Shown here piece after piece: positions 16,436 to 24,869 of a stretch of 39,022 nucleotides of DNA. This DNA comes from Ornithomonoglobus_A sp045649025 (lineage in GTDB: Bacteria; Bacillota; Clostridia; UBA1381). Position 1 is the first letter of the stretch. Every line of letters starts with the position of its first letter. A model generated the notes under the pieces. The model ran no database searches and had not been told where the DNA came from. It saw only the letters and a program-made list of their open reading frames with translations. Position numbers and translations under genes: made by a program. Where the stretch lies: NCBI GenBank assembly GCA_045649025.1, contig JAZRPB010000005.1, positions 1 to 39,022 of the forward strand, in the 5' to 3' direction.

Positions 16436-17697
16436 AAAAACTATTTATTGTTTTATTTCTGCTTCTTTTAACCTCGTGCAGCTACAACGAGCCAAACGAT
16501 ATTGCCTATGTTGTTGCAGTAGGGTTAGATAAAGCAAAAAACAACACCTACGACATCACTATCCAGTTTGCAAAGCCAAAGCAAATAAGCGGCGGTGCGT
16601 CCGAGGAGGGCGGAAAAGGAGGCGATATTGTTGAAAATATCACAATTGAAGCACCAAATGTCTATTCGGGAATTAATGTAGCAAATAATATTTTATCTAA
16701 AAAATTTACACTGTCGCACGCAAAGCTCGTTGTTTTTTCGCAAGAGGTTGCCACAGACGGCATAGAGGAAATTGTTGATACTATGATACGCTCCGAGGCA
16801 CTGCGTCCTGATGTGTATATTGCCGTATCTACTTCGGGGGCACGTGAATATTTAGAGAATGTAAAGCCAATTATTGAGGTTAACCCTGCAAAGTATTATC
16901 AACTTATATATGAACGCTCCGACGGCGGCGGTGTGCCAAAAACCGACCTTCAGCAGTTCTATTTTGATACAAAAACAGGCACAAACTGCTCCGTTGTACC
17001 AATAGCAGGTATCACAAAAAGCAAGGACGGCGAGAAGGGGAAAAGCGGCGGAAACGGCGAGGAGGAAAAAAAGCCGCAAAAGAACGAAAACAACAAGGAT
17101 GCACCCATAAACGAACGCTCCTTTGAAAAGGACGTTAAAAACTACAAGGCTGGCGAGGTTGCCATTTATAACTCCAATAAGAGCGAGGCAATGGGTATGG
17201 CATTGTTTAGAAATAATAAGCTTGTATCAATACTTGGTGGTATAGACAGTGAGTTATATAATATGCTCACAGGAAGGCTCAATAAAAGCTATATCAGCTT
17301 TGAAATTTCTCTTTCCAATATGCCTATAACTTTAAAATTAAATCAACGCAGACGTCCGTCCTTTGATATTGACCTTAAAAAGAAAGAGGTTAATATTGGC
17401 TTGTATCTGGAGTCGGATATATATTCAATTCCCACAAACTACGACAGTGTGGAGCAGATTGAGGATATTGAAGCAGAGGCAAGGGAAAGCATTAATATTG
17501 GAGCCGAGGAATTTATAAGAAGATGTCAGTCAAAGTACGGCTTTGATGTGCTACGGCTGGGAAATAAGATAAAAAGTAAGTTTTTAACACTAAAGGGCTA
17601 TGAGGACTATGATTTTAAAAAACATTTTACCGATTTTAAAATAAATGTTAAAACAGATATGAAAATAAGACGCAGCGGATTGATTTTGATAGAATAA
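16432..17697 (+). CDS. gerAC: Spore germination receptor C subunit lipoprotein (GerAC family)
   Basis: Start ATG at 16432, with GGAGGAG 6-7 bp upstream. The lipoprotein signal MKKLFIVLFLLLLTSC has its lipobox LTSC at Cys16. GerAC features follow: DIAYVVAVGLDKAKNN, the LSHAKLVVFSQEVA block and the C-terminal GAEEFIRRCQSKYGFDVLRLG. A hydrophilic, Gly/Lys/Glu-rich insert at about 195-225 (after SKDGEKGKSGGN) is unusual. It is anchored to the outer face of the spore inner membrane and completes the receptor. It is 421 aa, longer than many GerAC (about 370-400) because of the insert. Confidence 0.94.
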   Translation: MKKLFIVLFLLLLTSCSYNEPNDIAYVVAVGLDKAKNNTYDITIQFAKPKQISGGASEEGGKGGDIVENITIEAPNVYSGINVANNILSKKFTLSHAKLVVFSQEVATDGIEEIVDTMIRSEALRPDVYIAVSTSGAREYLENVKPIIEVNPAKYYQLIYERSDGGGVPKTDLQQFYFDTKTGTNCSVVPIAGITKSKDGEKGKSGGNGEEEKKPQKNENNKDAPINERSFEKDVKNYKAGEVAIYNSNKSEAMGMALFRNNKLVSILGGIDSELYNMLTGRLNKSYISFEISLSNMPITLKLNQRRRPSFDIDLKKKEVNIGLYLESDIYSIPTNYDSVEQIEDIEAEARESINIGAEEFIRRCQSKYGFDVLRLGNKIKSKFLTLKGYEDYDFKKHFTDFKINVKTDMKIRRSGLILIE

Positions 17698-17734
17698 AAG
17701 AGAATTTTTACGTGCGTTCTGAATGAAAATATAC

Positions 17735-17756
17735 GGGAGGGTATGGAAACTCTCCC
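17735..17756. repeat. G-rich intergenic hairpin (GGGAGGG family)
   Basis: GGGAGG.../...CTCCC hairpin between gerAC and the small downstream gene, followed by CTAC and an AAAGGA site. It has no T-run, so it is probably not a terminator. Confidence 0.5.
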
Positions 17757-17782
17757 CTACAATAACCACGAAAGGATATATT

Positions 17783-17944
17783 ATGATACGAAATATAATT
17801 ATATTTTTACTTTTAATTTTCTGTACTGTGCGTACAATAAGCTTTGCAATTTACACCAAAAAACAAAAAAATACACTTGGTATGGTAAGTGTATTTCTTC
17901 TTGTGGCTTTGTTTTGGTGTGCAAATATATTGTTTTTAATTTAA
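17783..17944 (+). CDS. Small two-helix membrane protein, candidate germination D subunit
   Basis: The ORF has 53 codons with AAAGGA about 8 bp upstream of the ATG. Two hydrophobic helices (about 4-22, IIIFLLLIFCTVRTISFAI, and 33-52, VSVFLLVALFWCANILFL) are joined by a short basic loop (YTKKQKNT). It is the fourth gene after gerAA-AB-AC on the same strand, before a terminator. Some Bacillus ger operons carry small two-transmembrane D genes that modulate receptor function; size, topology and position fit, but sequence identity cannot be judged. Confidence 0.6.
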   Translation: MIRNIIIFLLLIFCTVRTISFAIYTKKQKNTLGMVSVFLLVALFWCANILFLI

Positions 17945-18091
17945 AATTATTAAAATTTTAATAACTTTTTTAAACTTTTTATTGATGTAATTTTTTTAAA
18001 ATTCTCTTGTCATTTTTAACAAAAAATTTTTTTCTTGTGGTATGATTTTTTTAAACATACAACATCTTGTGGTAATATTTTCATAAACTCA

Positions 18092-18127
18092 AAAATGCCC
18101 ATTTCCCTTTGTTTTATGGGATTTTTT
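18092..18127 (+). terminator. Terminator of the ger operon
   Basis: AAAAT-g-CCCAT pairs with ATGGG-ATTTT with one bulge, followed by a T-run. It lies 150 bp after the small gene; the rest of the 295-bp gap is AT-rich and otherwise featureless apart from the fprA promoter. Confidence 0.55.
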
Positions 18128-18141
18128 ATTGCTTTTCTTTC

Positions 18142-18170
18142 TTGACATTCATATTTTCGTATGATATAAT
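18142..18170 (+). promoter_or_regulatory. Promoter of fprA
   Basis: TTGACA (18142-18147), 17-bp spacer, TATAAT (18165-18170): a consensus sigma-A promoter. The leader is about 60 nt. Confidence 0.85.
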
Positions 18171-18239
18171 AATCTATGTGTCTTTTATAGTATTAATGTT
18201 TTACTACTATAAAAAATAAAAACTAAAAGGAATAAAAAA

Positions 18240-19409
18240 ATGAAAGATATAAACATTACCAATTCCGTTGTTTATGTTGGCTGTGATGACAAAACATTAG
18301 ACCTTTTTGAAAGTCAGTATCATATACCAAACGGAGTTTCATATAATTCTTATGTTATATTCGATGAAAAAATAACAATAATGGATACGGTTGACGGCCG
18401 TGTTAGCGACGAATGGTTTAAAAAGCTCGATAACGTGCTTGGCACAAAAACACCCGACTATCTTGTTATATCCCATTTAGAGCCCGACCATGCGGGAAAT
18501 ATTAAAAAGTGTGCCGACAAATACCCTTCTATGAAGCTTGTGGGAAACACAAAAACCTTTTCAATGCTTCCGCTTTATTTTGATATAGAAAATCTTGATG
18601 AAAGAAAGGTTGTTGTTGGTGAGGGCGAAAAGCTTTCGTTGGGAAAGAGAACACTAACCTTTTTTATGGCACCAATGGTGCATTGGCCCGAGGTTATGGT
18701 TTCATACGATGATTTAGATAAAATTCTCTTCTCTGCCGATGCGTTCGGTAAGTTCGGTGCTCTTGACTGTGATGAGGAATGGGCTTGCGAGGCAAGAAGA
18801 TATTATTTTAATATAGTAGGTAAATACGGAGTACAGGTACAATCAACACTTAAAAAATTATCAGGTGTTGATATTTCCATTATATGTCCCCTACATGGAC
18901 CTATACTTACAGAAAATCTTGGCTATTATCTTGAAAAATACGATATTTGGAGCTCTTATAGAGCAGAAGTAGACGGAATATTTATTGCCTATGCTTCAAT
19001 ACACGGCAATACCCGAAATGCAGTTTTTAAATTAAAGGAAATTTTAGAGGAAAAAACATCTTTAAAAATTGCAATTGCCGACGTTGCAAGAGAGGATTTA
19101 CACGAATGTGTGGAGGACGCCTTTAAATATTCAAAAATGATTATTGCTTCCCCAACATACGACGGTGCAATTTTCTCTCCAATGGACGATTTTATTTCAC
19201 ACTTATCAGCAAAAGCATATCAAAACAGAAAAATTGCAATAGTGGAAAACGGCTCGTGGGCACCTATGGCAGGCAAAAAGATAAGAGAAGCTTTTGAAAA
19301 TATGAAGAATATAACAATCTGTGAAAATATAGTAACTCTAAAGGGTGCTATGAAAGAGGAATATATTTCTCCTTTAACTGCTCTTGCAGATGAAATTATA
19401 AATATGTAA
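18240..19409 (+). CDS. fprA: Flavodiiron protein (FprA-type O2/NO reductase)
   Basis: The protein is 389 aa, typical for class A flavodiiron proteins. The N-terminal metallo-beta-lactamase fold binds two irons through H79-x-E81-x-D83-H84 (HLEPDHAG), the MVHWPEV histidine at about 147 and the HGPI histidine at about 226. The C-terminal flavodoxin domain starts at about 255 with the FMN loop SIHGNTRNA. It reduces O2 to water or NO to N2O, which protects anaerobes from oxidative or nitrosative stress; electrons usually come from rubredoxin, absent here. It has its own strong promoter. Confidence 0.93.
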   Translation: MKDINITNSVVYVGCDDKTLDLFESQYHIPNGVSYNSYVIFDEKITIMDTVDGRVSDEWFKKLDNVLGTKTPDYLVISHLEPDHAGNIKKCADKYPSMKLVGNTKTFSMLPLYFDIENLDERKVVVGEGEKLSLGKRTLTFFMAPMVHWPEVMVSYDDLDKILFSADAFGKFGALDCDEEWACEARRYYFNIVGKYGVQVQSTLKKLSGVDISIICPLHGPILTENLGYYLEKYDIWSSYRAEVDGIFIAYASIHGNTRNAVFKLKEILEEKTSLKIAIADVAREDLHECVEDAFKYSKMIIASPTYDGAIFSPMDDFISHLSAKAYQNRKIAIVENGSWAPMAGKKIREAFENMKNITICENIVTLKGAMKEEYISPLTALADEIINM

Positions 19410-19442
19410 AATTATACAATTATATAAAGGAAGGTTTTTAAA

Positions 19443-20843
19443 ATGAAAAATTCAGAAAAAACAATGGATAAAATAGTTGCACTTTGTAAGGGCAGAGGAT
19501 ATGTGTATGCAGGCAGTGAAATTTACGGCGGTCTTGCAAACACATGGGACTACGGCCCGCTTGGTGTTGAATTTAAAAATAATGTAAAAAAAGCATGGTG
19601 GAAGAAGTTTGTGCAGGAGTCAAAATATAATGTTGGTCTTGACTGTGCCATATTAATGAACCCTCAAACATGGGTTGCTTCAGGTCACCTTGGCGGTTTT
19701 TCCGATCCTCTTATGGACTGTAAGGAATGTAAGTCACGTCACAGAGCAGACAAGCTTATAGAAGACTTTGCTTTTGAAAAAGGCGAAGAGGTTGTTGTAG
19801 ACGGCTGGTCAAAGGAAAAAATGGAAAACTATATTAACGAAAATAATATAGTTTGTCCAAAGTGCGGTAAGCTTAACTTCACAGAAATAAGAGAATTTAA
19901 CCTTATGTTTAAAACCTTCCAGGGAGTTACAGAGGATTCTTCATCAACTGTATACTTGCGTCCTGAAACTGCACAGGGTATTTTTGTAAACTTTAAAAAT
20001 GTTCAAAGAACATCTCGTAAAAAGGTGCCGTTTGGTATTGCACAGGTTGGTAAATCATTCAGAAACGAAATCACACCTGGTAACTTCACCTTCCGAACAC
20101 GTGAGTTTGAGCAAATGGAGCTTGAATTCTTCTGTGCACCAGGAACAGATTTGGAATGGTTTGAATACTGGAAAAAGTATTGTATGGACTTTTTGTTAAA
20201 TCTTGGTATGAAGGAAGAAAACCTACGTTTCCGCGACCATTCACCCGAGGAGCTATCCTTCTATTCAAATGCAACTGCAGATATAGAATTTGTGTTCCCG
20301 TTTGGCTGGGGAGAATTGTGGGGTATTGCCGACAGAACAGACTACGACTTAAATCAACATATGAAGCACAGCGGTGTTAATATGGAATATATAGACCCTG
20401 TAACAAACGAAAAATATGTTCCATATTGTGTTGAGCCGTCACTTGGTGCCGACAGAGTTGCACTTGCTTTCCTTTGTGAAGCTTATGATGAAGAAGAAAT
20501 AGGCACAGAAGACAAGCCCGACACAAGAATTGTTATGCATCTTCATCCTGCACTTGCTCCAATTAAGGCAGCAATTTTACCTTTATCTAAAAAGCTTGAA
20601 GACGGTGCTTTGGAAATTTATGATGCTCTTTCAAAGAAATTTATGGTTGAATATGACGCTGCAGGCTCAATTGGTAAGAGATATCGCCGTCAAGACGAGA
20701 TTGGTACACCATTCTGTATCACATACGACTTTGAAAGTGAAGAGGATAAGTGCGTAACAATACGTTTCCGCGACAGTATGGAACAAAAGAGAATTGCAAT
20801 TGCAGATTTGGAAGAATTTATTGAAGACAGTCTTAAATTTTAA
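19443..20843 (+). CDS. glyS: Glycyl-tRNA synthetase (single-chain, GRS1 type)
   Basis: The protein is 466 aa. It is a class II enzyme of the alpha2 type: an N-terminal catalytic core with ETAQGIFVNFKN, motif 2 around FRNEITPGNFTFRTREFEQME, motif 3 with EPSLGADRVALAFL, and a C-terminal anticodon-binding domain from about 365. Four cysteines, C93-x2-C96 and C138-x2-C141, probably bind zinc. It attaches glycine to tRNA-Gly. Genes in this family are named glyS or glyQS. It lies 33 bp after fprA and may share its transcript. RBS AAGGAAGG. Confidence 0.95.
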   Translation: MKNSEKTMDKIVALCKGRGYVYAGSEIYGGLANTWDYGPLGVEFKNNVKKAWWKKFVQESKYNVGLDCAILMNPQTWVASGHLGGFSDPLMDCKECKSRHRADKLIEDFAFEKGEEVVVDGWSKEKMENYINENNIVCPKCGKLNFTEIREFNLMFKTFQGVTEDSSSTVYLRPETAQGIFVNFKNVQRTSRKKVPFGIAQVGKSFRNEITPGNFTFRTREFEQMELEFFCAPGTDLEWFEYWKKYCMDFLLNLGMKEENLRFRDHSPEELSFYSNATADIEFVFPFGWGELWGIADRTDYDLNQHMKHSGVNMEYIDPVTNEKYVPYCVEPSLGADRVALAFLCEAYDEEEIGTEDKPDTRIVMHLHPALAPIKAAILPLSKKLEDGALEIYDALSKKFMVEYDAAGSIGKRYRRQDEIGTPFCITYDFESEEDKCVTIRFRDSMEQKRIAIADLEEFIEDSLKF

Positions 20844-20852
20844 ATAATGTAT

Positions 20853-20874
20853 GGGAGGGGTTTTTGCTCCTCCC
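20853..20874. repeat. G-rich intergenic hairpin (GGGAGGG family)
   Basis: GGGAGG pairs with CCTCCC around a T-rich loop between glyS and mscL. It is followed by GTAAAAAA rather than a T-run, so it is a repeat rather than an efficient terminator. Confidence 0.55.
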
Positions 20875-20904
20875 GTAAAAAATACGAAAGGAAAAATAAA
20901 AAAT

Positions 20905-21321
20905 ATGAAAAAATTTATGAATGAATTTAAAGAATTTATATCACGCGGCAGTGTTATAGATATGGCAGTCGGTGTTGTAATAGGCGGTGCTTTTAAAGCT
21001 ATTATAGATTCACTTGTTAAGGATATTATTATGCCATGTGTTTCTGTTTTAACAGGTAAAATCAATATTGCAGATTTAAAGGCAACAATAATAGAACCTC
21101 TTGCCGATGGCAGTGGCGGACTTGTTATTCCCTACGGTAGCTTTATTGAGCAAATAGTAAACTTTTTAATTATTGCATTTGTAATATTTTGCACAATTAA
21201 ATTTATAAATTCCTTTAAAAATAAATTTGAAAAGAAACAGGAAGAAGAAGCTGTTGAAGAGGTAAAGCAAACAACAGAGGATATTCTTTTAGAAATAAAA
21301 AACATATTGGAAAATAAATAA
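20905..21321 (+). CDS. mscL: Large-conductance mechanosensitive channel
   Basis: The ATG at 20905 follows GAAAGGA and gives the canonical N-terminus MKKFMNEFKEFISRGSVIDMAVG; the longer frame would translate the repeat hairpin. The protein is 138 aa. TM1 carries the conserved gate region DMAVGVVIGGAFKAIIDSLVKDIIMP, TM2 is IPYGSFIEQIVNFLIIAFVIF, and a charged C-terminal helix ends the protein. The pentameric channel opens under membrane tension to release solutes on hypo-osmotic shock. Confidence 0.96.
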   Translation: MKKFMNEFKEFISRGSVIDMAVGVVIGGAFKAIIDSLVKDIIMPCVSVLTGKINIADLKATIIEPLADGSGGLVIPYGSFIEQIVNFLIIAFVIFCTIKFINSFKNKFEKKQEEEAVEEVKQTTEDILLEIKNILENK

Positions 21322-21389
21322 TAAGGTATTAAATATATTTAATAAGGATAAAATTATAATCTAAAAAATATACAAAGGAGGTTAGATGT

Positions 21390-22745
21390 GTGAATATTGC
21401 AGACATATGGCAACAAATATACGATATACTGCTCCAGCAAACACCAGGAAGTAATATTGTAGGATTTAATGTACATATGAAGGGTGCAGTGCCTGTATCT
21501 ATGGACGAAAATAAATTTATTATTTCTGTACCAATGGAAATTAATAAAAATATGATTGCTTTCAGATACAAAGAAAATATAGAATCAGCACTTGAAAGAA
21601 TAACAGGAACAAAGCTCGACCTTGTTATTATGTTAGACAACGAGCTTGAAATTGAAAATTCAGGCGTTATATTAACACCCCAAACATTTGAAGAAGCAGT
21701 TGAAAGATACAATTCAATAAATCCTAAATTTACATTTGAAAACTTTGTTGTGGGCTCATCAAATGAATTTGCATATAACGCAGCATATACCTGTGCAAGA
21801 AATCCGGGATATTATAATCCCCTATTTATATATGGCAACAGCGGTCTGGGAAAAACACATCTTATGCACGCAATTGGTAACAGAGCATTGGATTTTAACA
21901 ACGGTGCAAAGGTTATGTATGTAACAAGTGAAGACTTCACAAACGAATTTATAAAATCAATTGCCGACAAAACAACAGATAAATTCAGAAAAAAATACAG
22001 AGAAGTTGATGTTTTATTAGTTGATGATATTCAATTTATAGAAACAAAAGACGCAACACAGGAAGAATTTTTCCACACTTTTAATTCATTAACAAATCTT
22101 AATAAACAAATTGTTCTAACAAGCGACAGAAAACCAACCGAGCTGTTAACTCTTGAAGAAAGATTAAGAACACGTTTCTCGGGCGGTTATACAATAGATA
22201 TTTCATTACCTAATTTTGAAACAAGAGTAGCAATACTACAAAAAAAAGCAGCTCAACATAATGTTAAAATAGATGATAATGTTTTAAATTATATTGCTAA
22301 AAAAATAAAATCAAATGTTAGAGAGCTTGAAGGAATTTTAATTAAAATGATTTCAATTGCACAAATATCTAATATAGAATATGATATTTCTCTTGCAGAT
22401 GACGTTATAAGAGCATTTTTACCTCACGGCGGAAACATAAAAATAACACCTGAATTAATTATTAAAAAGGTTTCAACCTTCTATAATGTAACAAAAAACG
22501 AAATTATTGGTCAGTCACGTGTTAAAAATATATCATTTCCTCGTCAGGTTGCAATGTATCTTTGTGCAGAACTTGCCGATATGAATTTTTCTATGATAGG
22601 TAAAAGCTTCGGTAATAAAGACAGAACAACAGTTATGCATAATGTTAAAAAAATAAAATCTATTTTAGACTCAAATTCCGACGATAAATTAAACAACGAT
22701 ATAAGAAAAATAATTAAAGATTTAAAAAATGACAACGCCAGATAA
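21390..22745 (+). CDS. dnaA: Chromosomal replication initiator protein DnaA
   Basis: The protein is 451 aa. The start is GTG, 8 bp after AAAGGAGG. Domain I is residues 1-85. The AAA+ domain has Walker A GNSGLGKT (149-156), preceded by FTFENFVVGSSNEFAY, and Walker B VLLVDDIQF. The C-terminal domain IV ends with the DnaA-box-binding signature KDRTTVMHNVKKI. It binds DnaA boxes and DnaA-trios to melt oriC. The usual upstream rnpA/rpmH neighbours are absent; mscL precedes it instead. Confidence 0.98.
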   Translation: MNIADIWQQIYDILLQQTPGSNIVGFNVHMKGAVPVSMDENKFIISVPMEINKNMIAFRYKENIESALERITGTKLDLVIMLDNELEIENSGVILTPQTFEEAVERYNSINPKFTFENFVVGSSNEFAYNAAYTCARNPGYYNPLFIYGNSGLGKTHLMHAIGNRALDFNNGAKVMYVTSEDFTNEFIKSIADKTTDKFRKKYREVDVLLVDDIQFIETKDATQEEFFHTFNSLTNLNKQIVLTSDRKPTELLTLEERLRTRFSGGYTIDISLPNFETRVAILQKKAAQHNVKIDDNVLNYIAKKIKSNVRELEGILIKMISIAQISNIEYDISLADDVIRAFLPHGGNIKITPELIIKKVSTFYNVTKNEIIGQSRVKNISFPRQVAMYLCAELADMNFSMIGKSFGNKDRTTVMHNVKKIKSILDSNSDDKLNNDIRKIIKDLKNDNAR

Positions 22746-22900
22746 GTTGTGGATAAGCTGTTGTTAAGTTGTTTATAATTAAAATTTAAAAAAAAGTTAT
22801 TAACAACTATTAACACATTTTAAACATCTTATTAATCCATTTTTTAACTTTAATTTTGGCTTTGTTATGCCTAAAAATTAACTTATTTAGCATTTTCACC

Positions 22901-22924
22901 CTATTACTAATACTACTACTATTA
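22901..22924 (-). other. DnaA-trio array
   Basis: Eight in-phase triplets; on the minus strand they read TAA, TAG, TAG, TAG, TAT, TAG, TAA, TAG. Seven fit the 3'-(G/A)A(T/A)-5' trio rule. Confidence 0.7.
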
Positions 22925-23009
22925 ATTAATAATTATATATTTATATATATAAGAGCACTTAAAAGGTGTTAATAATTTTTTTCGTGAAGATGTTAATAAT
23001 TTCCATTAT

Positions 23010-23050
23010 ACGCCTTGTGGGGTCCACAAGCAAGGCGTCATAATATTTTT
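23010..23050 (+). terminator. Hairpin at the dnaN-proximal edge of oriC
   Basis: ACGCCTTG (23010-23017) pairs with CAAGGCGT (23031-23038), and the inner CTTGTGG/CCACAAG gives an alternative fold. A T-run follows at 23045-23050. It may terminate dnaA transcripts before dnaN; the inner arms also resemble half DnaA boxes. Confidence 0.5.
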
Positions 23051-23088
23051 TATTACTATTTGTGGACAGAAAGGCTATGGAAATTAAT

Positions 23089-24219
23089 ATGAAAATTAAT
23101 TGCTCTAAAGATCTTCTTGTAGATATAGTAAACACAGTTCAAAAAGCGGTAATGACAAAGGCATCTTTACCTATACTTGAATGTATAAAAATAGACGCTC
23201 ACGGAAAAGGCGAAATATTAGTAACTGCATACAACACAGATATATGTATTGAATACAGAGCTCAGTGTGATGTACCAATGGGCGGTGATGTTGCAATAGC
23301 TTCTAAAATGTTTGGTGAAATTGTAAGACGTCTTCCCGATGGAAATGTATCATTATCTGTAAATGAAGATAATTATGTAACAAAAATAAAATGCGGAGCA
23401 AGTGAATTTAATATTCAGGGCTTTAATGCAAAGGAATTTCCTTCACCTCCTCAAATAGAAGAAAAATACAGATTTACACTAACACAGGAAAAATTAAAGG
23501 ATTTAACAAGAAAAACAATTTCATTTACTGCACAAAACGAAGGAAAAAGACCAATTTTAACAGGTATGCTGTTTGAAATTAAAAACGGCTTTTTAAATGT
23601 TGTTTCATCTGACGGTCACAGACTTGCTTATGTTAAAGAGCCTTTAAAAGATAAATTAGAAGATTCAAAATTTATAATTCCATCTCAAACAATAAGAGAA
23701 CTTTTAAAACTTCTAAAAGATGAGGGAAATGTAGATATTATAGTTTCATCAAGACACGTGCTTTTTGATTTTGGTTATTTTAAATTATACACACGTCTTA
23801 TGGATGGTGAATTTTTAAAGTACGATTCACTAATGAATGTAACAAACACAATTATAACAGTTGCAGATAAAAGAGAAATTACCGACTGTTTAGAGAGAGC
23901 AATGCTTCTTATAAATGAAGATTCAATCACATCAACAAACAAAAGAAGTCCTGTTAGATTTAATATTAATAATGGTAAAATTGATATTGCATGCATAACA
24001 GGCAGAGGTCAGGTTAACGATAATGTTAATCTTAAGCTTTATGAGGGTAATGAATTAATGATAGGCTTTAACTGCAGATTTATTTTAGATGCACTTGCTG
24101 CCTGTGATGATGATGATGTTAAATTAGAATTTTCAACAGCTCTTGGCGGCTGCTACATAAAACCAACTAATCCCGACGGAATGTACTCATTTATGATTTT
24201 ACCTGTAAGATTAAATTAA
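23089..24219 (+). CDS. dnaN: DNA polymerase III sliding clamp (beta subunit)
   Basis: I start at the ATG at 23089, giving MKINCSKDLLVDIVNTVQKAV, the usual DnaN N-terminus. An upstream ATG at 23077 and a GTG at 23062 are in frame but would add an atypical extension; AAAGG is 14 bp upstream, so the start is not certain. The product has 376 aa with three clamp domains and the C-terminus GMYSFMILPVRL, which forms the partner-binding pocket edge. It is the processivity factor of replication, directly downstream of oriC. Confidence 0.96.
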   Translation: MKINCSKDLLVDIVNTVQKAVMTKASLPILECIKIDAHGKGEILVTAYNTDICIEYRAQCDVPMGGDVAIASKMFGEIVRRLPDGNVSLSVNEDNYVTKIKCGASEFNIQGFNAKEFPSPPQIEEKYRFTLTQEKLKDLTRKTISFTAQNEGKRPILTGMLFEIKNGFLNVVSSDGHRLAYVKEPLKDKLEDSKFIIPSQTIRELLKLLKDEGNVDIIVSSRHVLFDFGYFKLYTRLMDGEFLKYDSLMNVTNTIITVADKREITDCLERAMLLINEDSITSTNKRSPVRFNINNGKIDIACITGRGQVNDNVNLKLYEGNELMIGFNCRFILDALAACDDDDVKLEFSTALGGCYIKPTNPDGMYSFMILPVRLN

Positions 24220-24227
24220 TAAAAATT

Positions 24228-24848
24228 ATGAACATAAAAATAATAAACAGCTTTCAAACAGATGAAAATACATATATTGTGTACGACAACAACAAAACAG
24301 GCTTTGTTATAGACCCAGGTAACAGTGATGAAGAAATTATAAAAACTTGTGAAGAGCTTGGTGTTGTAATAGATAAAATAATTTTAACTCACTGTCACTA
24401 CGACCATATCGAATTTTTAGAACAGTTAAGAGAAAAATCAAAGGCACAGCTTGTGTGCACAAAAAATTGCTCTGAAAATATAGGTAGGTTAGGAATTAAT
24501 TTATCGTGCTTCGGACTTGGCAAAGAAATAAAAGCAAAGGAAGCTCAAATAATATTAAATGATGGTGATATTATAAAAATAGGTGATATGGAGGTAAAAT
24601 GTATTCATACTCCAGGTCACACAAATTGCAGTGCCTGCTTTATGGTAGAAAATAATCTATTTTCAGGTGACACTCTGTTTTTAAGAAGCTGCGGCAGATG
24701 GGACTTACCAACAGGTGACGGAGAAATAATAAAAAATTCAATCAAAGAAAAGCTATATACTCTTGATGATGATGTGGTTGTATATCCAGGTCACGGCAAT
24801 AAAACAACAATAGGTTATGAGAAAAAATATAACCTTGTTATAAGATAA
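24228..24848 (+). CDS. Metallo-beta-lactamase-fold hydrolase (glyoxalase II-like)
   Basis: The protein is 206 aa. The binuclear metal motif H55-x-H57-x-D59-H60 (THCHYDH), then HTPGHTNCSACF with a further metal histidine, FSGDTLF, and a terminal VYPGHGNKT are all present. This is the YqgX/GloB-like short family of cytoplasmic hydrolases; substrates are thioesters such as S-lactoylglutathione or related compounds, and the exact one is unknown. It starts 8 bp after dnaN, in the position where recF normally sits, and continues as a tight operon with hemZ and the ATPase. Confidence 0.85.
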   Translation: MNIKIINSFQTDENTYIVYDNNKTGFVIDPGNSDEEIIKTCEELGVVIDKIILTHCHYDHIEFLEQLREKSKAQLVCTKNCSENIGRLGINLSCFGLGKEIKAKEAQIILNDGDIIKIGDMEVKCIHTPGHTNCSACFMVENNLFSGDTLFLRSCGRWDLPTGDGEIIKNSIKEKLYTLDDDVVVYPGHGNKTTIGYEKKYNLVIR

Positions 24849-24869
24849 AATTTAAAAAGGAGCAGATAA

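Larger units (their letters stand above)
22746..23060. other. oriC: Chromosomal origin of replication (oriC), dnaA-dnaN intergenic region
   Basis: A canonical DnaA box TGTGGATAA lies at 22748-22756. Three copies of a two-mismatch variant TTATTAACA lie at 22798-22806 (plus) and at 22967-22975 and 22991-22999 (minus). A DnaA-trio array occupies 22901-22924 (CTA/TTA/ATA triplets, TAG/TAA on the minus strand), directly followed by a 30-bp pure AT unwinding element (22922-22951). The arrangement trio plus AT-rich tract matches the basal unwinding system known from Bacillus subtilis. Confidence 0.85.
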
